Shown piece after piece: positions 22,372 through 32,886 of a stretch of DNA of 64,000 nucleotides (positions are counted from its first letter, which is position 1; each line of letters begins with the position of its first letter). Position numbers and translations under genes: made by a program. The stretch is from Dasypus novemcinctus (lineage: Eukaryota > Chordata > Mammalia > Cingulata > Dasypodidae): positions 196,290,216 to 196,354,215 of the forward strand of contig NC_080673.1 in NCBI RefSeq assembly GCF_030445035.2, in the 5' to 3' direction. A model generated the notes under the pieces. It made no database searches. It saw only the letters and a list, made by a program, of their open reading frames with translations, and had not been told where the DNA came from.

Positions 22372-23594
22372 ATTTTTTGTACTTAAGAAACGTTTTTTAA
22401 AAAAGATACCTGCATTATACAAATGTCACTTTAAAAATATAGGGGATTCCCATATGCCCTTCTCCCCACAACCTCCCACATTTTCGGACCTAACAACATC
22501 CTTCATAAGTGAGGTACATTCATTGCAATTGATGGACCCATTTTGGAGCTTTGCCACTAAATGTGGATTAAAATTTATATTGTTGTTTATACTCTCTCCC
22601 TCACAATACTGTAGGTTATGGCAAGATAAATAATATCCTGTATCTGTCATTGCAGTGTCATTCAGGACAATTCCCAAGTCCCGAAAATGCCTCCACACCA
22701 CACTAGTTTTTCCCTCTCCTTGCCCTCAGAACCTCCAGGGGCCACTGCCTCTACATCTATGATATAATTTCATCCATTGCTAGAATCACAGTAAGTCTAC
22801 AGTAGAATACCAGTAAGTCTATGTTAGTCCATAGTCCAGTCTCCAATCCTGAAGATTCTTGGATGGTGATTTCAACTCCACCTCTAATTGAGAGGGGCTG
22901 AGCCACACGGGACTGATGGATGGCACTTCCTTGCTTGCTGTTGTAGACTCTCTTCGTTCCTTTGTATGGTAGTTGTCCATCATTGCCTACTTGTTAGTTG
23001 TCCTGGGTGAGACCAATGAACTGGAGATCAGGTGTTACAACTCCGTCGAGATTCAGGGCCCGGCTTGCACATGGACAGCCCAAATATTTAAGTCTCTTGA
23101 CGTACACATACCAAATGTAGTGCTAATTTTCGGTTCAAATAGAAGGACAGAAGAGCTGTGTGTACGGAAACCACAACTAAGTCCAATTCTGTCACACCGA
23201 GAGCATAAATTCCAAAGCAGGGCCCACTGGCAAGGCACCAAATTCCTGAGCTATCTGCCCTGACTATAGTGTCTGGATGTCTCCAGAGCCCTCAAGGATC
23301 CCTGCTATTTGAGGCAATATTTACTTTGGCAGTCAGTGAGATCCTGCCGAGATGTGCATAAGCATAACCTCTGGAATGACCTCCCAACTTACTTTGGCGT
23401 CTCTTAGCTACATAAACTCATATGTTGTTACCTTTTCCCCCTTTTGGTCAAGTTTTTCCAGTTGCATTGCTAGTTGGTGCTTGGTAGTAATCCCTCAGTG
23501 CTAGGGAGGCTCATCTCTGGGAGTCATGTCCCACGTTGGGGGAAAGGTAATGTATTTATAGGCTGAGTTTGGTCTAGAGAGAGGCCATATATCA
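22372..23594 (-). mobile_element. Retroposon family B, long copy, nested in L1, minus strand
   Basis: L1 text breaks at 'gaagcatttatttttt' and resumes at 'caaagcatttttaccagg'. The shared 'aagcattt' (22364-22371 and 23595-23602) is the short target-site duplication. The 1.2-kb insert carries the family B landmarks: 'gattcccatatgcccttct', 'tgtcattgcagtgtcattca', 'gagaccaatgaactggaga', 'cagggcccactggcaaggca', and at its far end 'ttgcattgctagttggtgct' and 'gagtcatgtcccacgttgg'. Open frames on the minus strand at 22426-22701 and 23053-23241 recur in related copies but contain no known domain. Confidence 0.8.
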
Positions 23595-23835
23595 AAGCAT
23601 TTTTACCAGGAAAGGATGCTAGATTTTGTTTTTGTCAAATGCCTTTTCTGCATCAATTGGGATGATCATGTTGTTTCCCTTCTTTGATTTCTTAATGTGA
23701 TCTATGACAGTAATTGATTTTCTTGTGCTGAACTGCCCTTGCATACTGGGGTAAAACCCACTTGATATGGTGTATAATTTCTTTCATGTGCTGTTGAATT
23801 TGATTTGCAAGCATTTTGCTGAAAATTTTTTTTCT

Positions 23836-24491
23836 CTTTCAAATTTATTTTTATTTGGGTGAAGTACAATTTATCAGATTTTTAAAAATGATTTAAATGT
23901 TATTTTTGTATCTAATTAATTCTTCTTTTGTCCATAGCACAATATTCTGCTCCATTTATCTATATATCTATCCCTCTACCTACACTTTTTTAAAATGTAT
24001 TTTTTATTTTTAAAAGATACTTACATTACATAAAAGTTACATAAAAAAATATAAGGGATTCCCCTATGCCCCAATCCCCACACCTCCCACCCTTCCCCAC
24101 ATTAACAACTTCTTTCATTAGTGTGGTACATTCATTGCAATTGATGAACCCATTTTGGAGCATTGCCACTAATCATGGATTATAGTTTATATTATAGTTT
24201 ACACTCTCTCCCACTCAATTCTGTAGGTTATGGCCGTATATGTAATGACACAGATCTGTCATTGCAATGACACTCAGGACAATTCCTTAAATTGCCCCCA
24301 TATTACACCTCTTTTTCTCCCTGACTTTAGCATCTCCAATGGTCACTGTTTCCACATCAATGATATAATTTCTTCCATTGCTAGAATGACAGTAAGTCTA
24401 TAGAATACCAGTAAGTCCACTCTAATCCATATTTTATTCCCCAATCCTGAGGATTCTGGGGTGGTGATGCACTCTCCATCTAACTGAGAGG
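23836..24491 (-). mobile_element. Retroposon family B, short copy with L1-derived 3' segment, nested in L1
   Basis: The host L1 reads 'ttttgctgaaaatttt' before and 'ttttgttgaagatttt' after the insert, a 16-bp duplication with two mismatches. Family B sequence occupies about 24012-24491 ('gcaattgatgaacccatttt', 'tctgtcattgcaatgacact'). Between it and the duplication, 23836-24011 holds sequence that reads on the minus strand like the late part of L1 ORF2 (gataaattgtacttcaccc). That part of L1 is not in the right place to belong to the host copy, so it probably arrived with the insert. Confidence 0.65.
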
Positions 24492-24700
24492 TAGATTTTG
24501 TTGAAGATTTTGATATATATATATAAATGAGAGAAATTAATCAGTAATTTTCTTTTCTTATAGTACCTTTACCTGACTTTGATATTAGGGTGATGTTGAC
24601 CTCATAGGATGAGTTAGGTAGTGTTCCCTCCTCTTCAGTTTTTTGGAAGAATGTTCTCAATGCATGCCTAAGTATCTGGTATTTAGTAGGTGCTCCATGT

Positions 24701-24922
24701 TTCTTCAGTAATTGGTTTTCTCTAATTTGCCAGTGATTATACTCTCTTCATGGTTATTTTTATTAGGAAAACAGCCTTTTACTTGACTATTAAGTAGCTC
24801 AAGTCTGTGGATAGACTTATGTGACATTTGGAGAATTCGGAAAGAGGAAAAAAGAGGAAGAAAAAAAAGAACAATGACAGAGTATTCCTTTGGAAAAGAA
24901 AGGCATATACATAAATGACAAC
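24701..24922. other. Short unrecognised segment
   Basis: Mixed A-rich sequence (gaggaaaaaagaggaagaaa) between the end of the L1 text and the next retroposon. No gene is seen. Confidence 0.4.
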
Positions 24923-24934
24923 TAATATTTGTTT

Positions 24935-25636
24935 TGTTTTGTTTTTTAATTTTATTCATTTTGTAAAAATATTACATTCAGAAAATATGAGGTCCCATTC
25001 AACCCCCCCCCCCACCCCACCACTCCCCCCCCCAGTAACACTCACTCCCATCATCATGACACATCCATTGCATTTGGTAAGTACATCTCTGAGCATCTCT
25101 GCACCTCATGGTCAATGGTCCACATCATAGCCCATACTCTCCCACGTTCCATCCAGTGGGCCCTGGGAGGGTTTACAGTGTCTGGTGATTGCCCCTGAAG
25201 CACCATCCAGGGCAACTTCAAGTCCCAAAAACGCCTCCACATCTCATCTCTTCCTCCCATTCCCCATACCCATCAGCCACCATGGCCTCTTTTCCCACAC
25301 CAATGCCACCTTTTCTCTGTGGACCTTGGATTGGTTGTGTCCGTTGCACCTCTATGTCAAGAGGAGGCTCAGATTCCACATGGATACTGGATGCAATCCT
25401 CCTACTTTCAGTTGTAGGCACTCTAGGCTCCATGGTGTGGTGGTTGTCCTTCTTCAACTCCATCTTAGCTGAGTGGGGTGAGTCCAATAAATCAGAGTGT
25501 AGGAGCTGAAGTCTGTTGAGGCTCAGGGCCTGGCTATCATATTGTCAGTCCAGAGATTCAAATCCCCTAAATATATCTTAAACCCCAACATCAACTACAA
25601 TTCCAGTAAAGTAGCATGAAAGTCTTGTGAAAAGAG
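24935..25636 (-). mobile_element. 5'-truncated retroposon, family A, minus strand
   Basis: Flanked by the 12-bp direct repeat taatatttgttt at 24923-24934 and 25637-25648. From left to right it has a T-rich tail, a C-rich tract (25003-25033), 'cctcatggtcaatggtcca', 'tggattggttgtgtccgttg' and 'caatcctcctactttcagtt'. It is nearly identical in layout to the copies at 4393-4764 and 35365-36421. On the minus strand two overlapping frames stay open, 25054-25260 and 25218-25487; both have counterparts in other copies. No known protein domain was recognised. Confidence 0.8.
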
Positions 25637-25648
25637 TAATATTTGTTT

Positions 25649-26702
25649 AATTGGAGCGTGATTTCGTTGGGGATATTTCCTAGTGACGTGATTTGTTCTT
25701 ACTCTGGTTGAATTAGGAAAGTATTTTGACCTCAATATTGTAATAAACTAGACATATGAATGTCAGTGCCAATAGTGTAGTATTTTAGTCTTGTACAAAT
25801 TGATGCCTGTGGTATCTGGATGATTTTTGGCCTGTTCTTGTAAATAAGGTCTCAGTGATGTTTAAGGAATAGCAACTTGTGGCCAGAAAAAAAAAGCTCC
25901 ATATTATCCAAGGTAAGCAATATAAATGGGATTTAGGAATCTCCTACTAGATCAAAAATCTCCTAGAAAAAGACCTCTTGAGCCTACAAGCTAAAGACCT
26001 TTAATATAATTTTAAATAAAGTCTTTTTATGTAGTATGAGAGCATTTTTAGTTGATAATCAATTGCTGCTATTATGTAGACTTTCTAGATTTGCAAATTT
26101 ACAAGTTTTTACAAGTCTGTTGGGTCCCTTCCTCAGGAAATCAGTTTAAGTTTTTTTTTCCTATATTGACTCAAAGAGCCTAGTTGTCCTTAAATCTCTG
26201 TGAATATATTTGCCTTATAATTTGACAGCATTGGGTCAACACTCTTATAGGGTCTGTAGTGTTGTTAAAAGAGAAACTGTTTAATAAAGGATCACATTTG
26301 AAAAAATAGACTCTGCTGGATAAAACTGATATTAGATTTGAGAGTACTGTGCTTTGCTTTAAAGCACCTACAACTCTCAAGGAAATTTGCCATTACTCTC
26401 AAAATGTATCTGAAGTATCTGTAGATCTAAAGTAATGAATTATATCTTTGTAAAACTAATTGCATCTTTATATGGCTGTAAGTAAATCAGTGTAAATATG
26501 GAATGCAATGGTCATATCTTTTAGCAGAAATTTGTTTTTATATTAACATTAAAGTTTATAGGATATAGATTATATAAATATTCTAATTATTAAAGTATTC
26601 AACTGTTTCAAGCTAAATATGCTTAAATAAGTACACCTTACTTTCAACTGGTCATTTATGTTTAAATTTTTTTAAAACACCATTGGTCTACCTAAAGCTA
26701 TG

Positions 26703-26705
<3 letters not shown>
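25649..26705. other. Unrecognised intronic sequence
   Basis: A+T-rich sequence with no supported exon, RNA gene or named repeat. Confidence 0.45.

Positions 26706-26738
<33 letters not shown>
26706..26738. repeat. (AAT)n microsatellite
   Basis: About eleven uninterrupted AAT/TAA triplets directly in front of a MIR element. Likely polymorphic in length. Confidence 0.95.
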
Positions 26739-26895
26739 GCTTACATTTTTTAGCACTTACCATGTGCCTATCATTGTTCTGAGCAATTCTCAAGGAACTC
26801 TCATTTAAGGTAGGTATATTTGTTTTTACCATTTTATATATGGAAACTAAGGTGCAAAAAAGTTCAATAAGTTGTCCAAGGTGATACAGCTAGTG
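26739..26895 (+). repeat. MIR SINE
   Basis: 'ttagcacttaccatgtgcct', 'ggaaactaaggtgcaaaaaa' and 'gttgtccaaggtgatacagc' are MIR landmarks in order. Ancient and inactive. It lies about 120 bp upstream of a RAB28 exon. Confidence 0.85.
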
Positions 26896-27012
26896 TTTAA
26901 GTTGGGATATAATATTGGAAAATATATAAATCAAATTTAAACATGTTAAAAAATTTAAAAGTGTATTGGTTGACTAATATTGAATATTGTTCTTTGTTTA
27001 ATACCTTTCTAG

Positions 27013-27116
27013 TTGATTTGGAGCATATGCGTACAGTAAAACCTGAAAAACACTTAAGGTTTTGCCAGGAAAATGGTTTTAGTAGCCACTTTGTCTCAGC
27101 CAAGACAGGAGACTCT
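27013..27116 (+). CDS. RAB28: RAB28 exon (end of G4 and the G5 motif)
   Basis: RAB28 is a Rab-like small GTPase with roles reported at the cilium and in photoreceptor (cone) outer-segment turnover; human mutations cause cone-rod dystrophy. This 104-bp exon has an acceptor 'cctttctag' just before 27013 and a donor 'gtaagt' at 27117. It opens with two bases that complete an isoleucine codon, then 34 codons starting Asp-Leu-Glu-His-Met. That Asp is the last residue of the NKxD (G4) guanine-specificity motif. The G5 motif Ser-Ala-Lys lies near the end (FVSAKTGDS). If the protein has the human length of 221 residues, this covers residues 132-165. It ends on a codon boundary. From memory the human protein has Ile where this has Val in HMRTVKPEK; otherwise the match looks identical. 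The preceding exon is not in the window. Confidence 0.96.
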
Positions 27117-27455
27117 GTAAGTAAAATAATGAATACTGCATGTTTTAAGTGATGTTTTATTTTTATTTACTAGCACTTATAGGAAGTACACTTCCATTAC
27201 TTAACTCTTGAAGCAAATTAGTTACCATGGGAGACTTAAAAAATCTTAGATATGTTTATTCTAGTTATGGAATTTTTATAATTCATTTAACATAATCTTA
27301 TGGTTATTTTAGGGAATTTTAAATGACAGAGAGTTAAAAAGAAGAAAATGTAAATAAGCCTTAATCCCAACACCCAGAGTTGGCTATTCACAACCTCAAC
27401 TGATTCCTCCTTGTCTTTTTTTTAAACCAATGTCCACAAATGCTAGTGATGCTAG
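27117..27455. other. Intron start, nothing recognised
   Basis: Intronic sequence after the exon, A+T-rich. The part from about 27310 has the look of old LINE sequence, but the family is not assignable. Confidence 0.4.
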
Positions 27456-27640
27456 TGGTGCTGCTGCTACTGCTAGCAGATAGCATTTATTGAGTGCTTA
27501 CTTTGTGACAGGTACTGTACTATGATGGTTATCTTTACTTTTTAGATGAGGCTTACAGAAGTTATATGACAGGGTCCAGGCTACACAGCTAATAAATGGT
27601 GAATAAAGGATTTGTGAACCCAAGTAGTTATTCTTCAGGA
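27456..27640 (+). repeat. MIR SINE
   Basis: 'gcatttattgagtgcttact', 'ttgtgacaggtactgtacta' and 'ggctacacagctaataaatg' form the MIR layout. A short (CTG/GCT)-like run, 'gctagtggtgctgctgctac', precedes it. Confidence 0.8.
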
Positions 27641-28415
27641 CTCACCATCTACACCACAATAAATACTTATTTTCAAAAATTAAGATTATAATATAGAGAT
27701 AAGTTTGTTTAACTTTTAATTTAGTATATTTTGTCTGTAGTTCATTTTCCCATTTCATTTAATACTAATATGTAGACTGAATAATCCATTACATAAAGGT
27801 TTAAAGATTTATTCAATCAAGTCCCTGTTGTTAGACATAAAGGTTATTTCCAAGTTTTGGACATAATGCGGTAATGAACAACTTTGTACATAAGCTTTCT
27901 ATTTTTCGTTTATTTCCTTTGGATAGATTCCTAGAAAGGGCACTGAAACATATTGCCAAATTACCACCAGAAAGATTAAGTTAATTTAACCTTCCGTAAG
28001 CACTGTATGAATGCCATATCGCTGTACTCTTTTAAACATTCAGGATTTTAAAATTTATTTTTAAATCTTTACCAAATTGATAGCCAAAATGCCCCCAGAA
28101 TATTTAATTATTTAAATTTGTATGTCTTTGATTATTGTTGAGATTGAAAAATTTAAACATTTTATTAGCTATTCATTTTCTATTTATGATCTGTTTAAAA
28201 TTTTCTGTTTTTTTGGTATGACCGAAAAAATATATTAGGACAATCAGCCATTTGTCATAATTTTTGCAGATATTCTCCGTTGCCCAGTTTTGTTTGTTAA
28301 TTTTCTTGACATTTTCAACTAAAAGAAATTTGAAGTTTTTCAGTACTTTAATCTTTTTGATATTTTTCTTTTTTCTTCATAGATTTTATTCTTAGGATAA
28401 TATTAAATAATGTAA
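27641..28415 (-). repeat. Old L1 3' region, minus strand
   Basis: 'gttatttccaagttttggac', 'ctttggatagattcctagaa' and 'catattgccaaattaccacc' correspond to antisense L1M/L1ME 3' sequence (ttgtttccaa.., ggataaattcctagaa, attgccaaattgcc), in correct order. Diverged and truncated. Confidence 0.6.
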
Positions 28416-28690
28416 AGGCTTCTTAATCTCTTATGGGTCAGATGCATATAAAAATTGACCTCATGAAGCCATTCACCAGAAAAATGCAAACACACATACA
28501 GACCCAAAACACAATACTTCACAAGCCCATCCATGGCTTGGGTTTCTATACTCATTTGTGTTCCTAGGGGTCTTTTGCCATTTTAGAATTACTTTAACTT
28601 CCAGAATTTTGGCTTGTTTTTAAAGTATTTTGTGCATATTTAGGTTGTACTGCTATTAAAAGCCCCTATTATTTTCTTTTTAAGTGCTAT
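28416..28690. repeat. Possible hAT-type fragment
   Basis: 'ttcttaatctcttatgggtc', 'ccagaaaaatgcaaacacac' and 'gttcctaggggtc' recall a mammalian hAT-type element with 'gaacccctttgaaaatctga' and 'ccagaaaaatgcacacac'. The similarity is weak. Confidence 0.3.
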
Positions 28691-29017
28691 TTCAAAAGTT
28701 TGTTCTTTTGGAATCACTTTAAATTTGTTCCTCTCCAGTCCCAATTTACTTCCTATCATTCCTGGAGGAGTTGAACACCTGGCTCACTGTTCTCTCTCTA
28801 ATACTTCTGTCATATTTAGTATACTGCTTGTCTTCTGCCCCACCTCAGCCATTTGCTCCCATATACGACACATCTTGCAGATAGCTGCAGCCCTTTGGGT
28901 ACTCTTAACCCAATCAATCATTCCTTGACCCTATCTGAACCTACAGAACATGGGTCCTAACACCTTTTCAGTATCCCTAATCCCCTCTCATGCCATCATT
29001 TCCCTCTCTTCCTTCCT

Positions 29018-29465
29018 TTCTCACTCCTTCCCTCCCCCCCGCCCCACTACCCTGCCCTATTTTATGCTCTCTGTGTCCATTCACATGTGTTCTTCTGTGT
29101 CTGCTTGTCTTCTCTTTAGGGAGCACCAGGAACTGATCCTGGGACCTTCTGGAGTGGGAGAGAGGTGCTCAATCTCTTGGCTACTTCGGCTCCTTAGGCT
29201 GCAGTGTCTCTTAATTGTCTCTCCTCTGTGTCTCTTTTTGTTTCATTATCTTGTTGCACCAGATCTCAGCTCGTGCCAGGTTGCTTAGTGGGCCAGCACT
29301 CCTTTGCAGACCAGCACTCCACATGGGCCAGCTCTCCACTTGTGCCAGCTTATCAGGCAGGCCAGCTTGCCTTAACCAGGAGGCCTCAGGAATTGAACCC
29401 TTCACTTAGTATAATATTCCCATATGATAGATGGGAGCCCAATCGTTTGAGCCATATCTGTATCC
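29018..29465 (-). mobile_element. DAS-type SINE, minus strand, older copy
   Basis: A C-rich spacer 'ccctcccccccgccccacta' is followed by 'atgctctctgtgtccattca', 'tctgtgtctgcttgtcttct', then 'gggccagctctccacttgt' and an antisense tRNA-like head ending 'gatgggagcccaatcgtttg'. A second, internal tRNA-like piece at 29118-29200 (caccaggaactgatcctggg) suggests a compound element. No clear duplication is seen; ends are approximate. Confidence 0.75.
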
Positions 29466-29730
29466 CATTTCTCTCTGTTTCTAACTTTAAACCTCACGGT
29501 CAATTATAATTTCTCATTCATATGCCTTCAATGCCTTTCTTCCTCTTTTACTTTGTCAAACTCACTTAAACCTTAACTCTGGTTTAAACAGGCCCCCAAC
29601 TTTCTTTTGCTACACCATGTGTTTGAATGTTACCAGAGAAAAACCAAGGCTTGTTAGAAATTTCACTTTAAATTCACAATCACAAACCTCAAGTGGCTCC
29701 TTAATGCTCCCTTTTTTTATTATCTTTTTT

Positions 29731-30653
29731 AAAAAGATACATAGATCACATAAAATGTTACATTAAAAATACAAGAAGTTTCCCTATTCACTACTCCCCG
29801 CCCCCCCCCCCCCACATCAACAACAACTTTCATTATTGTGGTACATTTGTTGCATTTGATGAATACATTTTGGAGCACTACTACACAGCATGGATTACAC
29901 TACTACATGTAAACATTGTAGTTTACACTCTCCCAGTCTGTTCAGTGGGTATGGCATGATATATAATATCCTTCATCTGTTCCCTGCAATATCATTCAGG
30001 ACAACCCCAAGTCCCGAAAATGTCCCCATATCATACCTCTTTTTCTGTCTCCCTGCCTTCAGCAACTCCCACAACCACTGTCTCCACATCAATTATATAA
30101 TTTCCCCATTGCTAGAGTCACAATAATTCTATAGTAAAATACAGTAAGTCCACTCTAATCCATATTTTATCCTCCATCCAGAGGACCCTGGGATGGTGAT
30201 GCCCACTCCACCTCTCAATTGAGAGAGGACTTAGATCCCACATGACTGGTGGATAGGATTCTCCTGCTTGCAGTTGTAGTCTCTCTCAGTTCCTTGGTGT
30301 GGTGGTTGACCATCCTCATCTCCTTGTTAGCTGACCTGGGTAAGTCCAGTGAACTGGAGAGTAGGTGTTGCAACTCTGCTGAGGTTCAGGGCCCAGCTTG
30401 CACACGGACAGTCCAGAGATTCAAGTCTCCTGGGCATACACCAACCCCAGCACCAAACACAGTTCCAGTAAAAGTAACAGAAGAGGCAAGTGTAGAGCAG
30501 TCACATCTGAGTCTAACTCCATCACACTCAGGAGAAAACAAATTCCAAAGTAGGGACCACTGGGAAGGCACTGAACTCCAGAGACATCTGCCATGACTGG
30601 AGGACCTGGGTGTCTTTGTAGCCCTCAGGAGCACCACTACCTGGGGTTGTACC
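29731..30653 (-). mobile_element. Retroposon family B, minus strand, nested in L2
   Basis: A ten-base direct repeat with one mismatch (tatctttttt at 29721-29730, tatctttctt at 30654-30663) bounds about 920 bp of family B sequence. Landmarks include 'aagatacatagatcacataa', 'caatatcattcaggacaac', 'ctggtggataggattctcct' and 'gcccagcttgcacacggac'. A C-run at 29799-29812 marks the usual homopolymer zone near the 3' end. Confidence 0.75.
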
Positions 30654-31965
30654 TATCTTTCTTCAAATCTTCAGAACATTCTCTTACCTGATCACTTCGC
30701 TTCCTATTTTATAAGAAATTTGAAAAAATAAAACCAGCACTACATCTGTCCCCCTACTTGCATCTTTTCCCAGATCTTCTATTTTTTTCCTATTACTAAG
30801 GGATGAACTATATATGCATCTAGCTAAGACCAGTTTCTCCATTGTGTACTAGTCCAATTTTTCCTTGCCTAATCAAGGACATTGTTTTAGTAATTCTCTC
30901 TTTTTCCTGTCATCAATTTTTTTTTGTATCCTATAAGCATACAAAAATTATGACTTCTCCTGTCTTAAAAACAAGTATTTTCTCTTGATCTCACCTCTTT
31001 GTCTATTGCCTTATTTCTATTTTTTTCCTCCATTTCCAGAAGAATGTTTTGAGAGTTGTCTCTACTCACTGTCTCCAGTTCCTTTTCTCCAAGGCCCTCA
31101 TGAACAGTTCTGCAGACTTTTGCCCCCACTGTTTCACCACAACTGTTATCCTGGTCACTGGTAACCTCCCTTTTGCTAAATCCAATGGTCAGTTCTTTGT
31201 TCTCATCTTACTTGATGTAGCAGCAGCATATAAAATAATTGACTTTGCTCTCCTCTTTGAAATACTTTATTCACTTAGCTTTCAAAATAACACACATCTT
31301 GGTTTTTCTCTTACCTCACTACTACCTTTCGGTCCTCTTTTCTGATTTCTTTTCATCTCCCAACTTCTAAATGTTGGTGTACTCTAGGGCTCAGTCTTTA
31401 GATATCTCTTTTTAAACTTATTCCATTCCTTTTGCCTAGACCTCTGCCCTCTACTTCAGACTCTTGTATCTAACTACTCAAGGCTTCCACCTACATGACT
31501 GGGAGACAGGTTTAACTAAACTGGTCCAAAACCAAGCTCCTCCTTCAATCTCTCAGTCTTCCCCACCTCAATAAATGGCAGATCTATTCTCTTGTCACTT
31601 CTTTATCTCTCACACACCACATCTGGATCTACCACTAAGTCTGATTGCCTCTACTTTCAAAATATATCCACAATGTGTTGACTATTTCTTACTCTCTCCA
31701 CTGCTCAAACTTTGATTTGAGCTTCCATCATCTCTTGCAATAGTTTCCTACTGGTTTTTCTTTTTGTATCCTTGGCCCTTTATAGTGATTGAGCAATGCA
31801 ACAACCAGATTGTTCCTGTTAAAATAGAAGTCACATCATCCACCTCCTATGGACCAAAGTCCTTCCAATTACCTACAAGGTCTTACATGATTTGTATCCC
31901 TTAGTCTCTTTCCTTATCTTTATTTACCCTCCCCCTCTTCCTCTCCACACCACCACACTAGCTTT

Positions 31966-32808
31966 CCTTAAGTATTCACGGTCAGTGAACTCGAAAATAT
32001 ATTATGCCTTTTGGAACAAATGACATAAACCTTCCAGGTATATGCATTTCTCTGAAGAGTAGGATTAGAAATAAAAATTAAATTAGTAAAGTTATAATAA
32101 ACAGTAAGATAACATGAGAAGAATAGGGATAAAAATATGGTAGTACACTTAGGAGGCAAAGGCAAGTTTTATATACTGTAGGAAATCTCTGTATTGGAGC
32201 TTGAGGAATCATTGTTGATCCAGCATAAATTACATATTTATGGAAGACTGTTTAAAGAAAACAGATTTTGTTTAACTATAATGGAATATACTTTACTCAG
32301 AGCTGATAATATGCAGTAAAAGAGTAGTAAATTATTTTGCTCAAGAGATATGGAGAATTCGTTGAAATTGATGAGAATCACAAAGGTTATTAAAGGGTTA
32401 TAAAGTAAGATCTCTTAATATAGGCTAAAGCCAGATAATAAGACCAAAATAGAATTGGCAATGAAAAATGAGGATAGTAAAGTATAGACTAATTTATTTT
32501 TATTTTCTTCAGGACTTATAGTTGTTTGTTATGCTAGTAGGATTTTCTTAAAAAAATTTGATAGTTGTAATTTATTGTCTTAGGTAAATCTTTTTAAAAT
32601 GTATGTTTTTATTGATAAATGTAGAAGTTTAGACCAATTTAATGGATTACATGGATTTTCAAATTCTGATTTAGCCATTTTTTAAAAATGCTACATTTAA
32701 AATATTGCTGTATTTACCAAATAAAGCTATTAAATAAAAGTTCAAGTTATTTGAAGGTAACTTTAGGTAATCCTATTTTAAATCATTTAAACCTATTTTG
32801 TTATGTAG
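31966..32808. other. Intronic sequence before a RAB28 exon, nothing recognised
   Basis: A-rich sequence with no named repeat or exon. It ends in the acceptor 'ttttgttatgtag' of the following exon. Confidence 0.45.
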
Positions 32809-32886
32809 GTTTTCCTGTGTTTTCAGAAAGTTGCTGCTGAAATTCTTGGAATCAAATTAAACAAAGCAGAAATAGAACAGTCACAG
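32809..32886 (+). CDS. RAB28: RAB28 exon (C-terminal helix)
   Basis: This 78-bp exon encodes 26 codons in phase 0, with the acceptor 'tatgtag' before 32809 and a donor 'gtgatt' at 32887. It encodes Val-Phe-Leu-Cys-Phe-Gln followed by [12 protein letters not shown] and ends IEQSQ, matching as I recall it the final alpha helix of the RAB28 GTPase fold and the start of the tail (about residues 166-191). It follows the G5 exon directly and leads to either of two C-terminal exons, both in phase 0. The donor GTGATT is weaker than the consensus GTRAGT. The first 18 bases of the exon themselves resemble a splice acceptor (pyrimidine-rich, ending tttcag), which could give an in-frame loss of six residues. 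Confidence 0.96.

Larger units (their letters stand above)
20561..24700 (-). mobile_element. L1 LINE (3' part of ORF2 and 3' UTR), minus strand, with two nested retroposons
   Basis: The T-run at 20562-20576 is the A-tail. Moving right, antisense 3' UTR ('cactcacagtgttgtgctac'), then 'aataatattccattgtatgt' and long ORF2 antisense follow: 'tgctgttttgactactgtag' (21573), 'ggagacagtgggcatccttg' (22224), 'aatgccttttctgcatcaat' (23640) and 'attagggtgatgttgacctc' (24583). All are standard L1 landmarks in reverse order. Two insertions split it, at 22372-23594 and 23836-24491. Without them the L1 text reads on continuously. The element is truncated before the endonuclease domain and full of stops. Confidence 0.85.
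28691..31965 (-). repeat. L2 LINE, minus strand, split by a DAS SINE and a family B retroposon
   Basis: The text outside the two insertions is CT-rich and matches antisense L2 ORF and 3' sequence. The best part is 31050-31960: 'cttttctccaaggccctcat', 'ctcagtctttagatatctct', 'caaaaccaagctcctccttc', 'aagtccttccaattacctac' and 'aaggtcttacatgatttgt' are standard L2 landmarks in order. The copy appears long (over 1.5 kb of L2 text), but is full of stops. The insertions are at about 29018-29465 and 29731-30653. The assignment of 28691-29017 and 29466-29720 to the same L2 is less sure. Confidence 0.6.

Noticed and set aside
26706..26738. AAT repeat as a regulatory or CRISPR-like array
   Set aside because: Simple microsatellite with no spacers; eukaryotic context.
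1..27012. Upstream RAB28 exon encoding the segment before the NKxD aspartate
   Set aside because: I looked for the expected coding text (ending in the codons for Gly-Asn-Lys before a donor) and did not see it; a diverged exon could in principle be missed by eye.
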